The notes: generated by a model not told the origin, from the letters alone. Counted from the first letter of the stretch, positions 50,790 to 59,926 are shown. The stretch: DNA of 64,000 bases from an uncultured Candidatus Saccharibacteria bacterium (GCA_934725355.1 CAKVAO010000002.1:62001-126000), one strand, 5' to 3'. Numbers and translations: made by a program.

Positions 50790-51509
50790 CTATAGATACG
50801 GTGAGTAATGCTTTAATTTGTCGCGCTTTGCCTTTGCGTTTGGACAAATCAATTCTAAATCAGACCAAAAGGCCGCGCTGTGATCCATATGCTTAATGTG
50901 ATTTAGTTCATGCAATATAACGTAATCGCACAATTCGTCGGGGAGAGTCATTAGCATGATGTTTAATGAAATTGTACCATTAGAGCTGCGACTGCCCCAG
51001 CGTGTCTTGGCGTGGCTAATGCGGAATTTGTTTATATCAATGGTAAAGTCGTGCTCGATGGCCAGCTGGTACAGCCGCCGCCGCAGATAGCTAGAGGCTT
51101 CCGTCTTTAGGCACTTCTTTACTGCATCACGCACGTGCTGTTGGATTACACTGTCCATGGCGTCGCTGGGGTGTGTAACTGTTATTGTATGCTCAGCTAC
51201 TCGACTACTCCAACGCACTCCAGGTTTGATCTGTAGCGTGCGGCTATGGCCAATTCTATCACCGTTACTGTATAGGTGATTCGCCTTAATGCGGCTAAGA
51301 TTGGCTTTGATATACATTCGGTTGTCGTCTAAAAACTTTTGCAGTGCTGATACCTTGACAATCCACGGTGCGTAGATTGTTAGCGACCCATTGATAGATA
51401 TTTGATATGTAATAATTGGACGGCGGATGTGTTTAATCTTGACCATACCAAAATCTACATCGGCGAATTCCTGAGTAGATATCTTTGGTGAACTACTCTG
51501 TGTCAGCAT
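50790..51509 (-). CDS. YgjP-like (DUF45/WLM) metallopeptidase-fold protein
   Basis: About 239 residues. The C-terminal HELNHIKHMDHSAAFWSDLE is the HExxH-type zinc motif of YgjP/SprT-like proteins (the first Glu and third His of the zinc set are present), preceded by SHAKTRWGSRSSNGTISLN, the conserved W-G-S context of this family. Function is unknown although a protease role is assumed. The start at 51509 overlaps the preceding kinase gene by 17 bases; a longer frame would overlap it by about 100. Confidence 0.82.
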   Translation of the reverse strand: MLTQSSSPKISTQEFADVDFGMVKIKHIRRPIITYQISINGSLTIYAPWIVKVSALQKFLDDNRMYIKANLSRIKANHLYSNGDRIGHSRTLQIKPGVRWSSRVAEHTITVTHPSDAMDSVIQQHVRDAVKKCLKTEASSYLRRRLYQLAIEHDFTIDINKFRISHAKTRWGSRSSNGTISLNIMLMTLPDELCDYVILHELNHIKHMDHSAAFWSDLELICPNAKAKRDKLKHYSPYL

Positions 51510-52164
51510 GGCTATCGATGTTGATACTGCGAGCAGGTCTCGTGGCGTTTGCTCGGCGCGCAACCGCATTAGCTGTGTTAGTCGTGCTAGCTGCATTGAT
51601 GGTTGGTACGGCTCGACCGCTGGCTACAATGCGTTTTAGAACATTGCGCGCCTGGGCGTCATAGTTATGCTTGCCACTAATTACTATTACATTGTCACGA
51701 TCAGCTCGCGGCTCTTCGTAGCGCTCGGTAAACTGCGCTAGTTGTTCGGGTGTTAGGCTTTGCTTATACTTGTCACCTGGATTATTTTCACTGCGATGTA
51801 GAGCACGCCGGCGAATTGTAGCTGTATCTGTTTGTACTACGATAACCAGCATCTTATACCCTGCCTTGCGCGCCTTTGCTGCTAGCTTGCGACGATCAAG
51901 CTCTCTATTAAAGCCACCATCGATGACGAAGGTGCGCTTGGTGCGTAATAGCTGTTCAATCATTAGGTTGTTCATCTGGCTAACAATCTCGTTCTCGGTT
52001 TTGCTATAGGTATGCTTAGAAAATAGCATCCAACGAATGCGGTCTGGGCTAGCAATTGCGGCGCCAAATGTGTCGGCGAATCTTTCGGCAAAATACGACT
52101 TTCCTGAACCTGGCACGCCAACGACAACCATCACAATTGGACTGGTTAATGTCAATGTTTCCAT
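51493..52164 (-). CDS. P-loop kinase (AAA_33/zeta-toxin-like fold)
   Basis: A 223-residue protein with Walker A VVGVPGSGKSYFAERFA at the N-terminus, a Walker B-like FVIDGGFNR, and an Arg-rich lid (IRRRALHRSENNP). Such proteins phosphorylate small molecules or RNA ends. Residues beyond 175 are a low-complexity Ala/Thr/Asn tail. It is translationally coupled to the YgjP-like gene. No adjacent antitoxin is seen, so a zeta-type toxin role is not supported. Confidence 0.75.
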   Translation of the reverse strand: METLTLTSPIVMVVVGVPGSGKSYFAERFADTFGAAIASPDRIRWMLFSKHTYSKTENEIVSQMNNLMIEQLLRTKRTFVIDGGFNRELDRRKLAAKARKAGYKMLVIVVQTDTATIRRRALHRSENNPGDKYKQSLTPEQLAQFTERYEEPRADRDNVIVISGKHNYDAQARNVLKRIVASGRAVPTINAASTTNTANAVARRANATRPARSINIDSHADTE

Positions 52165-52276
52165 CTATCTACTCTCCTAAATTTTAACTATATCTACTAT
52201 ATCACATATTTACCGTTCGCTTGTGTAGGATGGCAATATTGAATTATGCTTAATAATATAATATGATATCTAACAT

Positions 52277-52352
52277 ACGGGCATAGCTCAGTTGGTAGAG
52301 CACAGGTCTCCAAAACCTGGTGTCGGCAGTTCGAACCTGTCTGCCCGTGCCA
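52277..52352 (+). tRNA. tRNA-Trp (anticodon CCA)
   Basis: The acceptor ACGGGCA pairs with TGCCCGT; discriminator G and CCA encoded. D arm GCTC/GAGC, anticodon loop CTCCAAA gives CCA, T arm CAGTTCGAACCTG. A single Trp tRNA with CCA is consistent with UGA as stop. Confidence 0.95.
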
Positions 52353-52535
52353 TGAAATTATTAAACAGCTCCGTCGTGGGCTGTTTTTCATTATTTGTAT
52401 CATCCATACACCAGATTACCGTTGTAACTATGGCTACGACATTCGCAATTTAACGTCACATAAAGTCGCTATATTGCAGGTTGCTATCTGCAATTGTTGT
52501 ATTACTGTCTACGTATTATAGATAATATGCCACTC

Positions 52536-52564
52536 TTTACATGAATTATGCTATTGGTTATAAT
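52536..52564 (+). promoter_or_regulatory. Sigma-70 promoter of the glycogen/starch operon
   Basis: TTTACA at 52536-52541, a 17-base spacer, TATAAT at 52559-52564; start expected near 52571, giving a 36-base leader with GAGGGAAG before the ATG at 52607. The rest of the 254-base interval after tRNA-Trp holds only an AACAGC/GCTGTT hairpin with T run (about 52363-52388), probably the tRNA terminator. Confidence 0.75.
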
Positions 52565-52606
52565 GAATAACAGTTAAGGTAATATTGAGGGAAGAGACAG
52601 ACATAT

Positions 52607-53893
52607 ATGAAATTGTTGATGCTGGGATGGGAGCTACCGCCACATAACAGTGGCGGTCTTGGCGTCGCCTGCTATCAGATGGCTAAAGCACTTGCTGGAC
52701 AAGGCTTAGATATTAAATTTATGTTGCCGTATAAGGCTGACAGTAGTAAAACGGATCAGTTTATGGAGGTTATACCTGCCACTGACGCAAAGCCAATGAT
52801 CGACAAAGACGGCAATTACGTAGCTATGGGGGCTTATTCAGGTAACTGCATTTGGTGTCATGGATCTCGCACCTGTCGCCATGCTAAGGCTTACGGCAAA
52901 GGCTTTGTCGCCGCAACTCACCAGTATGCCGATCGAGTTGAAAATATTATCGAGCAACGTCACATGCACCCTGATATTATTCACGCACATGATTGGCTAA
53001 CCATGGAAGCCGGTGTGCGAGCCAAGAAGATTACTGGTGCGCCGTTGGTTATTCATGTTCATGCTACTGAGTTCGATCGTGCCGGTGGGCATCGTGGTAA
53101 CCCTCTAATCCACGATATCGAATTCTATAGCTTGCACATGGCTGATCAGATTTTTGCAGTGTCACAAATCACTAAAGACATTATTTGTCGTGAATACGGC
53201 ATTCCAGCTAGCAAGGTAGAAGTCATTCATAATTCCATTGATCCTAGTGAGCTGACTCGTACAACAGTACAGTCAAACAACTATACATATATTAGAAAGA
53301 TGCACGAACTCGGCTATACAACAGTTGTTAGTATTGGTCGACTAACTGTGCAGAAGGGTTTGTCGTACTTACTAGATGCCGCAGCTCTAGCAATCAGTAA
53401 AAATCCTAAGTTACTATTCGTAGTTGCCGGCTCTGGCGAGCAGCGCGACCAGCTGATCGAACTAGTGGCTGACCTAGGTATATCGGATCGTGTTATCTTT
53501 ACTGGCTTTGTGCGTGGCTCTAAATTCCGTGAGCTATACGAGCTCGGCGATATCTTTATTATGCCGTCTGTTAGCGAACCATTTGGCCTAACTGCTTTGG
53601 AGGCTGCTTACTATAATTCTGCAATCCTGCTATCTAAAACTTCTGGCGTTGGTGAGGTATTACATAGTGTAATGCGTTTTGATTATTGGGATACACGCAA
53701 GATGGCTGATCAAATCATCGGTATTTCGTTATCACCTGCCTTGCACGATGATCTGGTTGAAGGAGCTCGCAATGAGTATCTCAGCTGTAATTGGGGTGAT
53801 GTCGCCCGTAAGATGACCGTGCAGTACAATCGCCTAATCCAAGCATATAAAAAATCGTCTAGAAAGAATCATAGGGAGGTAAAAAATGTCTAA
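52607..53893 (+). CDS. GT4/GT5-type glycosyltransferase (glycogen synthase-like)
   Basis: A 428-residue GT-B protein: MLGWELPPHNSGGLGVACY is the glycan-acceptor Gly-rich loop, IIHAHDWLTMEAGV the H-x-HDW motif, VVSIGRLTVQKGLSYLLDA the start of the C-terminal domain, and PSVSEPFGLTALEAAYYN the nucleotide-sugar E-x7-E motif. Its neighbours (GH57, GH15) suggest an alpha-glucan synthase or transferase. The next gene overlaps by eight bases and has AGGGAGG within the end of this one. Confidence 0.9.
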   Translation: MKLLMLGWELPPHNSGGLGVACYQMAKALAGQGLDIKFMLPYKADSSKTDQFMEVIPATDAKPMIDKDGNYVAMGAYSGNCIWCHGSRTCRHAKAYGKGFVAATHQYADRVENIIEQRHMHPDIIHAHDWLTMEAGVRAKKITGAPLVIHVHATEFDRAGGHRGNPLIHDIEFYSLHMADQIFAVSQITKDIICREYGIPASKVEVIHNSIDPSELTRTTVQSNNYTYIRKMHELGYTTVVSIGRLTVQKGLSYLLDAAALAISKNPKLLFVVAGSGEQRDQLIELVADLGISDRVIFTGFVRGSKFRELYELGDIFIMPSVSEPFGLTALEAAYYNSAILLSKTSGVGEVLHSVMRFDYWDTRKMADQIIGISLSPALHDDLVEGARNEYLSCNWGDVARKMTVQYNRLIQAYKKSSRKNHREVKNV

Positions 53894-55085
53894 GTCAATT
53901 CAACTATATCTGCACGTTCATCAGCCATGGCGTGTGCGTGAGTATTCTGCGTTTGACACTGGTACAAATCACAGCTACTTTGGCAGTAACAATGCGCGAA
54001 TCTTGCGCAAGGTAGCCGCTAAGTCTTATTTGCCGACGAACGCGGTACTAAAGGACTTACTGAACCGTTACCCTGAGTTTAAATTTAGTATTTCTATTAC
54101 TGGTACCTTTATTGAGCAGTGCGAGCAGTACGCTCCAGAGGTGTTGGATAGCTTCAAGGACCTGGTTAAAACTGGACGAGTTGAGATCATTGGCGAGACA
54201 TATTATCATTCACTAGCCTTCTTCTATAACCGTGCTGAGTTTGATCGCCAAGTTGCACTCCATGCCAAGCGCATTCAAGAGCTATTTGGCGTAACACCTA
54301 CTGCATTCCGCAATACTGAACTTGCCTACAATAACGATCTAGGCAAATGGGCGGATATCCATGGCTATAAGGCCGTGCTGGCTGAGGGCTGGGAGAAAAT
54401 GTTGGCTTGGCGTAGTCCGAATTATGTATACCAACCGAATAATACGTCACGTACAAGGTTGCTGTTAAAAAACTATAGGCTTAGCGATGACATTGCCTTC
54501 CGTTTCGGCGATCGTACTTGGAAGGAATATCCGTTAACTGCTGATAAGTACGTTGAATGGATTGACGAAGACAAGGATTCTCCGCTGACTAATATCTTCA
54601 TTGACTATGAGACATTTGGTGAACACCAGTGGGCTGATACTGGTATCTTTGAGTTCCTACGGAGCTTACCAAAGGAGTGGCTAAAGGATAAAGATCATAA
54701 ATTTATGACTATCAGCCAAGCAGCTGAAGCTTATGCTCCAGCTGATAGCTTAGACGTACCGTACACCACAACATGGGCGGATTCCGAGCGTGATTTGTCG
54801 GCTTGGTTGGGTAACCGCATGCAGCAGGAGTCGCAACATTACTTATACTCATTAGCACCGGCTATTATGGCAACCGAAGATGTCAATCTGATTGGTGACT
54901 GGCGTCGACTAACCACCTCTGATCACCCGTATTATATGAGTACGAAATATTGGAATGATGGCGATGTGCATGCGTATTTTTCGCCGTATAAATCACCATA
55001 CGATGCATTCCTGTGCTATATGAATGCACTACGTGATATTCGCTATCGTCTAATCGAGCACCAAGAACATACTCGAATCAATTAG
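53886..55085 (+). CDS. GH57-family alpha-glucan hydrolase or transferase
   Basis: A 399-residue protein with GH57 motifs in order: LHVHQPWR (motif 1), GETYYHSL (motif 2), FRNTELAYNN with the catalytic nucleophile Glu (motif 3), FIDYETFGEHQ with the acid/base Asp (motif 4), then SDRDLS-like DSERDLSAW (motif 5). GH57 enzymes include alpha-amylases, 4-alpha-glucanotransferases and branching enzymes; this size fits an intracellular amylase. No signal peptide. The overlapping start with the glycosyltransferase gene indicates coupled expression. Confidence 0.92.
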   Translation: MSKSIQLYLHVHQPWRVREYSAFDTGTNHSYFGSNNARILRKVAAKSYLPTNAVLKDLLNRYPEFKFSISITGTFIEQCEQYAPEVLDSFKDLVKTGRVEIIGETYYHSLAFFYNRAEFDRQVALHAKRIQELFGVTPTAFRNTELAYNNDLGKWADIHGYKAVLAEGWEKMLAWRSPNYVYQPNNTSRTRLLLKNYRLSDDIAFRFGDRTWKEYPLTADKYVEWIDEDKDSPLTNIFIDYETFGEHQWADTGIFEFLRSLPKEWLKDKDHKFMTISQAAEAYAPADSLDVPYTTTWADSERDLSAWLGNRMQQESQHYLYSLAPAIMATEDVNLIGDWRRLTTSDHPYYMSTKYWNDGDVHAYFSPYKSPYDAFLCYMNALRDIRYRLIEHQEHTRIN

Positions 55086-55114
55086 TTTAATTAAGGCAAG
55101 GAGGTAGAGACAAT

Positions 55115-57118
55115 ATGGCAAGACTACTAATTCTATCAAATGGTAGTCTGGCGGTTTGCATGGACAATACTGCGTCGGTTAGCGATCTCTACTTTCCGTA
55201 TGTTGGACTGAGTAATCACGCTGACGCACTGACACCACACCATAAAGTCGGTGTTTACGTTGATGATGCTATTCATTGGCTAGATGACGGAACTTGGAAT
55301 ATTGAGCAGGACTACTATCCGGGGCGTTTAATTGGCCGAACTATCGCCGATAACCCGTGGTTGGATATACGAATTGAGTTTCAGGACTTTGTTGATTATG
55401 AATTAAATGTTTTTGCGCGAAATATTCATTTGATTAACACTTCGGACCGCAACCGGAATGTTAAGCTATATTTACACCAGGCATTTGTCTTAAATGAAGC
55501 CTCTGATGGACGTGATACTGCAGAGTATATACCAGCTAAAGCTGTGTCGAATATCCACTACCCTGTTATTTATCATTATAAGGGCAATATCACATTTGCC
55601 CTGACCGGTGATGTGGCATGTCATGGCGAGCCAGCTGTGCCATTTGATAGCTTTAGTGTTGGTCGCTTTGGCGGTATTGGTCCGAGTCATCGTGATGGCG
55701 TGTGGTGTGATGCAGCTGACGGACGATTGGCAAAGAACCCAATAGAACATGGCTTAACAGATTCGATTATTCAGTTTAATGTCAATCTAGCGCCACACGA
55801 CTCGACTCGCGTACACTACGAGCTAGCTGCTGGCGATAGCTTAGACGCTGCACTGCATGATTTACGTCGCTTTAATACTGAAGGATTTGGCAGCCGCCTA
55901 GAGTCCACTGACGAGTATTGGGGTACGTGGATCAAGCCGGCTGCAAGCTTAGCGGCTACTAAGGTTGACGGTTGTTATCGTTACACTTTTATTGATTCGC
56001 TATTATTGCTAAAGGCTATGACCGATAATCATGGTGCCATAATATCTAGTCTCGACACTGAGACGCTACGGCATACCAGTCGCGCTTACAATGGCTGCTG
56101 TCCGCGTGACGGTGCTGCGACTGCTCTGACATATGCCAAATTAGGCTATAATCGTGAGGCACTCAATTTTTATAGTTTCATGGCCTCTGCCCTTTCGAAT
56201 GAAGGCTATTTGAATCAGGTTTATCGTCCAGACGGTAGCCTCGGTCAGTTATCGCACTCTTGGTTACATGGTGGCAAAGCTGTACTTCCGATTCAAACAG
56301 ATCAGACGGCGACAGTTCTGTATTCCTTCTGTCGATCAGCGCAAATCGCCCTAGCGAATAAGACTAATGTTGCTGAATGGAAACGCCTGTTCAATAAACT
56401 AGCTATACCTGCGGCAAACTTCCTATCAGACTACATAGATCCAACGACTAAATTACCCAAGCCGTCATATGACATTTGGGGTGTGGTTTACGAGACTACG
56501 ACATACACTACGGCTGTAACATATAAGGCGCTGTCATTAGCGGCTGATCTAGCCGAGCATTTTAGAAACACTGGTAATGCTATTAAATATCGAACTACTG
56601 CCGACGAGATGCGTGATAATGCCTATATGCTGTGGGATAAACGGCGTAATTACTTCTATCGTGGGTTTACTAGAAACGACAACAATATTATTGGCTATGA
56701 CGAAACGATTGACGCATCTAGTTTCTATGCCGCCTGGTACTACGGGCTATTTGACGATAATCTGATAGCTGATGCTCAGCGTACACTGTCTAGTCGATTT
56801 AATTTAACTAATGACAAGCCACGTTCACCGCGATACGAGAGCGATGGCTATGGTGGATATGAAAACACCTGGTATATTACGACGCTATGGTTGGCGCAAT
56901 ACCAAATCAGTCGGCATAATACTAATTACGGTAAAAATGCCCTGGATTGGGTTGATCAAACAATTGAAAACCGTAATGGCCTAGCCGAACAGGTTAACTT
57001 GGGCGGCGACCAAGTGATTTCAGCTTCTCCAACTACATGGTCTCACGTTGAATATATTAATACATGTCTGTGCTACGGACGTCCAGAAACTGGCTCTGAG
57101 GGAAAGAGAGATATATGA
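55115..57118 (+). CDS. GH15-family glucoamylase-like protein
   Basis: A 667-residue protein: an N-terminal beta-sandwich domain (about 1-260) and an (alpha/alpha)6 barrel with GH15 landmarks: YNGCCPRDGAATALTYAKL, IWGVVYETTTYTTAVTYKAL (likely general acid Glu), YGGYENTWYITTLWLAQYQ and LAEQVNL..SPTTWSHVEYI (likely base Glu). These enzymes release glucose from the non-reducing ends of alpha-glucans. There is no signal peptide, so the substrate is probably cytoplasmic. AAGGAGG precedes the ATG. The stop overlaps the next start (ATGA). Confidence 0.9.
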   Translation: MARLLILSNGSLAVCMDNTASVSDLYFPYVGLSNHADALTPHHKVGVYVDDAIHWLDDGTWNIEQDYYPGRLIGRTIADNPWLDIRIEFQDFVDYELNVFARNIHLINTSDRNRNVKLYLHQAFVLNEASDGRDTAEYIPAKAVSNIHYPVIYHYKGNITFALTGDVACHGEPAVPFDSFSVGRFGGIGPSHRDGVWCDAADGRLAKNPIEHGLTDSIIQFNVNLAPHDSTRVHYELAAGDSLDAALHDLRRFNTEGFGSRLESTDEYWGTWIKPAASLAATKVDGCYRYTFIDSLLLLKAMTDNHGAIISSLDTETLRHTSRAYNGCCPRDGAATALTYAKLGYNREALNFYSFMASALSNEGYLNQVYRPDGSLGQLSHSWLHGGKAVLPIQTDQTATVLYSFCRSAQIALANKTNVAEWKRLFNKLAIPAANFLSDYIDPTTKLPKPSYDIWGVVYETTTYTTAVTYKALSLAADLAEHFRNTGNAIKYRTTADEMRDNAYMLWDKRRNYFYRGFTRNDNNIIGYDETIDASSFYAAWYYGLFDDNLIADAQRTLSSRFNLTNDKPRSPRYESDGYGGYENTWYITTLWLAQYQISRHNTNYGKNALDWVDQTIENRNGLAEQVNLGGDQVISASPTTWSHVEYINTCLCYGRPETGSEGKRDI

Positions 57119-57756
57119 AGTTTAGCCCTAGTAAATATGATCGACCAGTATTCGGCAAAATCTGCTCTGAGTACAATCTAACTTATTATGGTACAGCGAT
57201 TCCTAGCGATGATAGTGACTATACGCCCGTGCGTGGTCTGACTGCATCGCCAGAACAGGTTGATGATAACTATTCGCGCGGTATTATTAGTGGTTACCCT
57301 GTGCAGCTGTTGCAGCGTACGCATGATGTGCTGCTATCTAATATGCCTGAACGCAATCAGACGTGGACGATTTGCGAGATCAATATGCATAGACAGGATC
57401 TGCCGCATTTTTATCTAAACGGCCTGTCTGATGATGATCAATATAGCTCTGTACTGATATCATTTCTGCGCATGTACGAGATTGATTTGGCTAGCTTGGG
57501 TCAGCCTATTTTAAACAAGTTTCGTGAATACTTTTGCTTGTATATTACACCAGATGATATACCAGCCGTGCAGCAACTCTTTACATTAGAGATTCAAAAT
57601 ATGCTAGCATCATACTTTGCTAACATAGATATCGAGATTGATGGAGACAAGTTGTATATATATTCAGTTGAGAAACCTATTAAGTTGCCCACTATTGACA
57701 AAATGTTACGGATTGGCCTATGGTTAGCTAGTCGAATAGATTATATGGCGAAATAA
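57115..57756 (+). CDS. Unknown fourth gene of the glycogen/starch operon
   Basis: A 213-residue soluble protein whose ATG overlaps the GH15 stop (ATGA), so it is translated with the glycan enzymes. It begins MKFSPSKYDRPVFGKI and contains VRGLTASPEQVDDNYSRG and LPHFYLNGLSDDDQ. No catalytic motif or carbohydrate-binding pattern is recognised. Given the coupling, a regulatory or accessory role in alpha-glucan metabolism is likely, but this is inference. Confidence 0.75.
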   Translation: MKFSPSKYDRPVFGKICSEYNLTYYGTAIPSDDSDYTPVRGLTASPEQVDDNYSRGIISGYPVQLLQRTHDVLLSNMPERNQTWTICEINMHRQDLPHFYLNGLSDDDQYSSVLISFLRMYEIDLASLGQPILNKFREYFCLYITPDDIPAVQQLFTLEIQNMLASYFANIDIEIDGDKLYIYSVEKPIKLPTIDKMLRIGLWLASRIDYMAK

Positions 57757-57809
57757 CGTCATTATGCTTGCGTAATAATGGTGTATCTGCTATTATAATC
57801 AATAGATTT

Positions 57810-57884
<75 letters not shown>

Positions 57885-57899
57885 TATTTTGACTATGTT

Positions 57900-57924
57900 T
57901 AGGCGCCCTATCGGGCGTCTATTT
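57900..57924 (+). terminator. Terminator after tRNA-Thr
   Basis: TAGGCGCCC / GGGCGTCTA hairpin with a short T-rich tail, 15 bases after the tRNA. Confidence 0.65.
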
Positions 57925-57958
57925 ATTTACAGATTGGAAGTTCTATGCTATAATATTC

Positions 57959-57982
57959 AAATCTTGGCGATCGCCAAGATTT
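57959..57982. promoter_or_regulatory. Perfect 24-bp palindrome at a transcription start
   Basis: AAATCTTGGCGA joined directly to its reverse complement TCGCCAAGATTT. It begins four bases after the TATAAT box at 57949-57954, so it covers the expected transcription start. It is either a repressor site or a 5'-end hairpin of the mRNA for the gene at 58004. Confidence 0.8.
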
Positions 57983-58003
57983 GCACCTTTGATTGGAGGA
58001 CGG

Positions 58004-58627
58004 ATGGATGGTCATCCAGAGATAACATTCAACGATAACGAATATTATGATAGCATCAAGAAGTTGGTTGCAGATCTGTGGAATAGATGGACGTATGTCT
58101 GTAAGCTCAACAGTTTATTGTCAACACTTCAAGTCCGTAGTAATTTCTATAGAGAAGAGCATCATCTTAAAGGTGCCATCATACCCAAGGGTATCCTAGA
58201 GCGTATTACACCAGTTCAAGATGATACTAGTGACATGAAGGGTATGAAGGACGCGATTTGGAAGAGAGATGTTGAGAGCTTAATGCAGCTCGCAGATGTC
58301 GCCCATCAATTGAAAAAGCACTTCACTGGCTTAGTAAGATCTTTTGGGCATAAGAAACTAGCTAGATCATATGAATTATTGAATCGTAGGGTTGAATTTG
58401 AACAGCGTTATATCGAAGAATATGATAAGCAAATTGATACAATAGACGGAATCTTTCGTGAACTCGAACGTAAGAAGCGTGAATCACCTGAAAGCTTCAA
58501 TAAGGCTGTTTCTTATGCTTGCTATTGTATCACTGCAGACGATATACATATCCGCGGTCAAATGAACGAAACAAGTTATCGCCGTATGTTTGGGTCGACT
58601 ACACATCCTGCCGCCGTTTTCTGTTGA
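58004..58627 (+). CDS. Helical hypothetical protein under a palindrome-bearing promoter
   Basis: A 207-residue, mostly helical soluble protein starting MDGHPEITFNDNEYY, with a long charged helical stretch (EFEQRYIEEYDKQIDTIDGI, then RELERKKRESPESF) likely to form a coiled coil, and several Cys near the end (YACYC). The start follows TTGGAGG. It has its own promoter with the 24-bp palindrome and a terminator downstream. No family recognised. Confidence 0.72.
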   Translation: MDGHPEITFNDNEYYDSIKKLVADLWNRWTYVCKLNSLLSTLQVRSNFYREEHHLKGAIIPKGILERITPVQDDTSDMKGMKDAIWKRDVESLMQLADVAHQLKKHFTGLVRSFGHKKLARSYELLNRRVEFEQRYIEEYDKQIDTIDGIFRELERKKRESPESFNKAVSYACYCITADDIHIRGQMNETSYRRMFGSTTHPAAVFC

Positions 58628-58664
58628 GTCTTGATGCGATATATTCATATCTCATAGTGGCTCG

Positions 58665-58710
58665 TTGGGGTGATTGCTGATTTTTAATCGCATTCACCCC
58701 CCATTTTATT
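58665..58710 (+). terminator. Probable terminator
   Basis: TTGGGGTGATTGC pairs with GCATTCACCCC around a T-rich loop, followed by CCATTTTATTT. It lies 38 bases after the preceding stop. Confidence 0.6.
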
Positions 58711-58747
58711 TGGTATTATTGGCATTTTATGATAATATATATTCGAT

Positions 58748-58969
58748 ATGGCAAAGAGCAATAGTAAGTCAAAGCGCAAGTTTATCGGTATTGTTAGTGC
58801 TGATGGCAAGACTCGTCTGTACACGAGCATTAACCCGCAGAACCGCACCAACAGTAGCAAGGGCAAATTGACTCTAAAGAAGTACAATCCTAAGACTCGT
58901 CAGCACGAAGTCTTTACGGAAACGAAGAAGAATCTTGGCCGCAACGAAGTCAAGCCAAAGAAGCACTAG
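58748..58969 (+). CDS. rpmG: Ribosomal protein L33, zinc-free type
   Basis: A 73-residue basic protein: KFIGIVSADGKTRLYTSINPQNR followed by KLTLKKYNPKTRQHEVFTETK, the L33 pattern with N-P in place of the C-P-x-C zinc ligands (the Cys-minus form). N- and C-terminal Lys/Ser-rich extensions make it longer than the usual 50-55 residues. A TAATAT box lies nine bases before the ATG and no Shine-Dalgarno is seen. Confidence 0.85.
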   Translation: MAKSNSKSKRKFIGIVSADGKTRLYTSINPQNRTNSSKGKLTLKKYNPKTRQHEVFTETKKNLGRNEVKPKKH

Positions 58970-58988
58970 TATCCAGGTTAGTACTACG

Positions 58989-59024
58989 CAAATAGCACCC
59001 GTATAAGGGTGCTATTTAGTTTTT
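58989..59024 (+). terminator. Terminator after rpmG
   Basis: AAATAGCACCC / GGGTGCTATTT with loop GTATAA, followed by AGTTTTT. Confidence 0.85.
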
Positions 59025-59058
59025 GTTGGTTTTGCTGTTATGGTGCCCCTTCTCTTTG

Positions 59059-59886
59059 CTATTTTGCCTTTGCTAACTTTGTTCGCTCTAGCTGGCTTAG
59101 GCCAAGGATAGTTACGATACCGAGTGCCAATGTGATAGCACAGACTAACAGATTCCAACCGGTAGGCACACCCGGAAATACTTGTACCAACGAGCCTAAC
59201 ATAAAGCCCATGATAATCAGATAAGTCGGTGCTGGATAACGATTCATTAATGTTTCGAGTATTTTAGTGGTAGCTAGAATGCCAGTGATTAGGCCAACCC
59301 CTAGGGGGATTAGGAATGGTAAATACAGTGATTTAATCGCAAATAGCATTTCATCATAAAGGCCGAGTAACAGCATAAAATAAGAGAAACTAATGCCCGG
59401 CAGCACCAAGGCTATAGCAGCAATGAATCCTGCGATAAAGAGCATTAAAACGCTGCCTACGCTCGCTGTCATTGTTGTGTTATTGCCACCTGCCTTAAAT
59501 AATACCATTAAGGCGATCAGTGCTATGCCAATTGCAACATATACTAGATTAATCCAGCGAAATCTTGTTATCTTAGCCTCGCGCAACATAATTGGTATGC
59601 CTGCTAACACCACGCCCATAAAGAAGAACATGGTTGGCATGGTATAGGTGTTTACTAGATGATCCAGTGGTTTAGCTGCGATTAGAATACCTAGCCCACC
59701 GCCTAGCGCGAACAGCAATAAAAAGGCTAGCTGTTTGCGCCAATCTTTTCTTAGGTCTGCCACTGCTTTAATTAGACGCGTGTATATACCCAAGATTATA
59801 GCGGTTGTTCCACCGCTAACGCCTGGCACCAGCATGGTCGCGCCGACGATAAAGCCTTTTAGAACGGTTTTTACGTGGTCAATCAT
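59059..59886 (-). CDS. DUF368 polyprenyl-phosphate transporter (PopT-like)
   Basis: A 275-residue protein with eight or so membrane helices and the two DUF368 signature loops, MLVPGVSGGTTAIILGIY near the N-terminus and LVLPGISFSYFMLLLGLYDE in the middle. DUF368 proteins were shown to return undecaprenyl phosphate across the membrane for reuse in wall synthesis. This fits the penicillin-binding protein and wall hydrolases in this window. AAGGAGG precedes the ATG, with TATAAT at 59920-59925. Confidence 0.88.
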   Translation of the reverse strand: MIDHVKTVLKGFIVGATMLVPGVSGGTTAIILGIYTRLIKAVADLRKDWRKQLAFLLLFALGGGLGILIAAKPLDHLVNTYTMPTMFFFMGVVLAGIPIMLREAKITRFRWINLVYVAIGIALIALMVLFKAGGNNTTMTASVGSVLMLFIAGFIAAIALVLPGISFSYFMLLLGLYDEMLFAIKSLYLPFLIPLGVGLITGILATTKILETLMNRYPAPTYLIIMGFMLGSLVQVFPGVPTGWNLLVCAITLALGIVTILGLSQLERTKLAKAK

Positions 59887-59926
59887 TGCCCTCCTTGATT
59901 ATGATTAGGGTATATTCCAATTATAC

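Noticed and set aside
51493..52164. Zeta-type toxin of a toxin-antitoxin pair
   Set aside because: Only the P-loop kinase fold is visible; no small antitoxin gene precedes it and the downstream coupled gene is a metallopeptidase-like protein.
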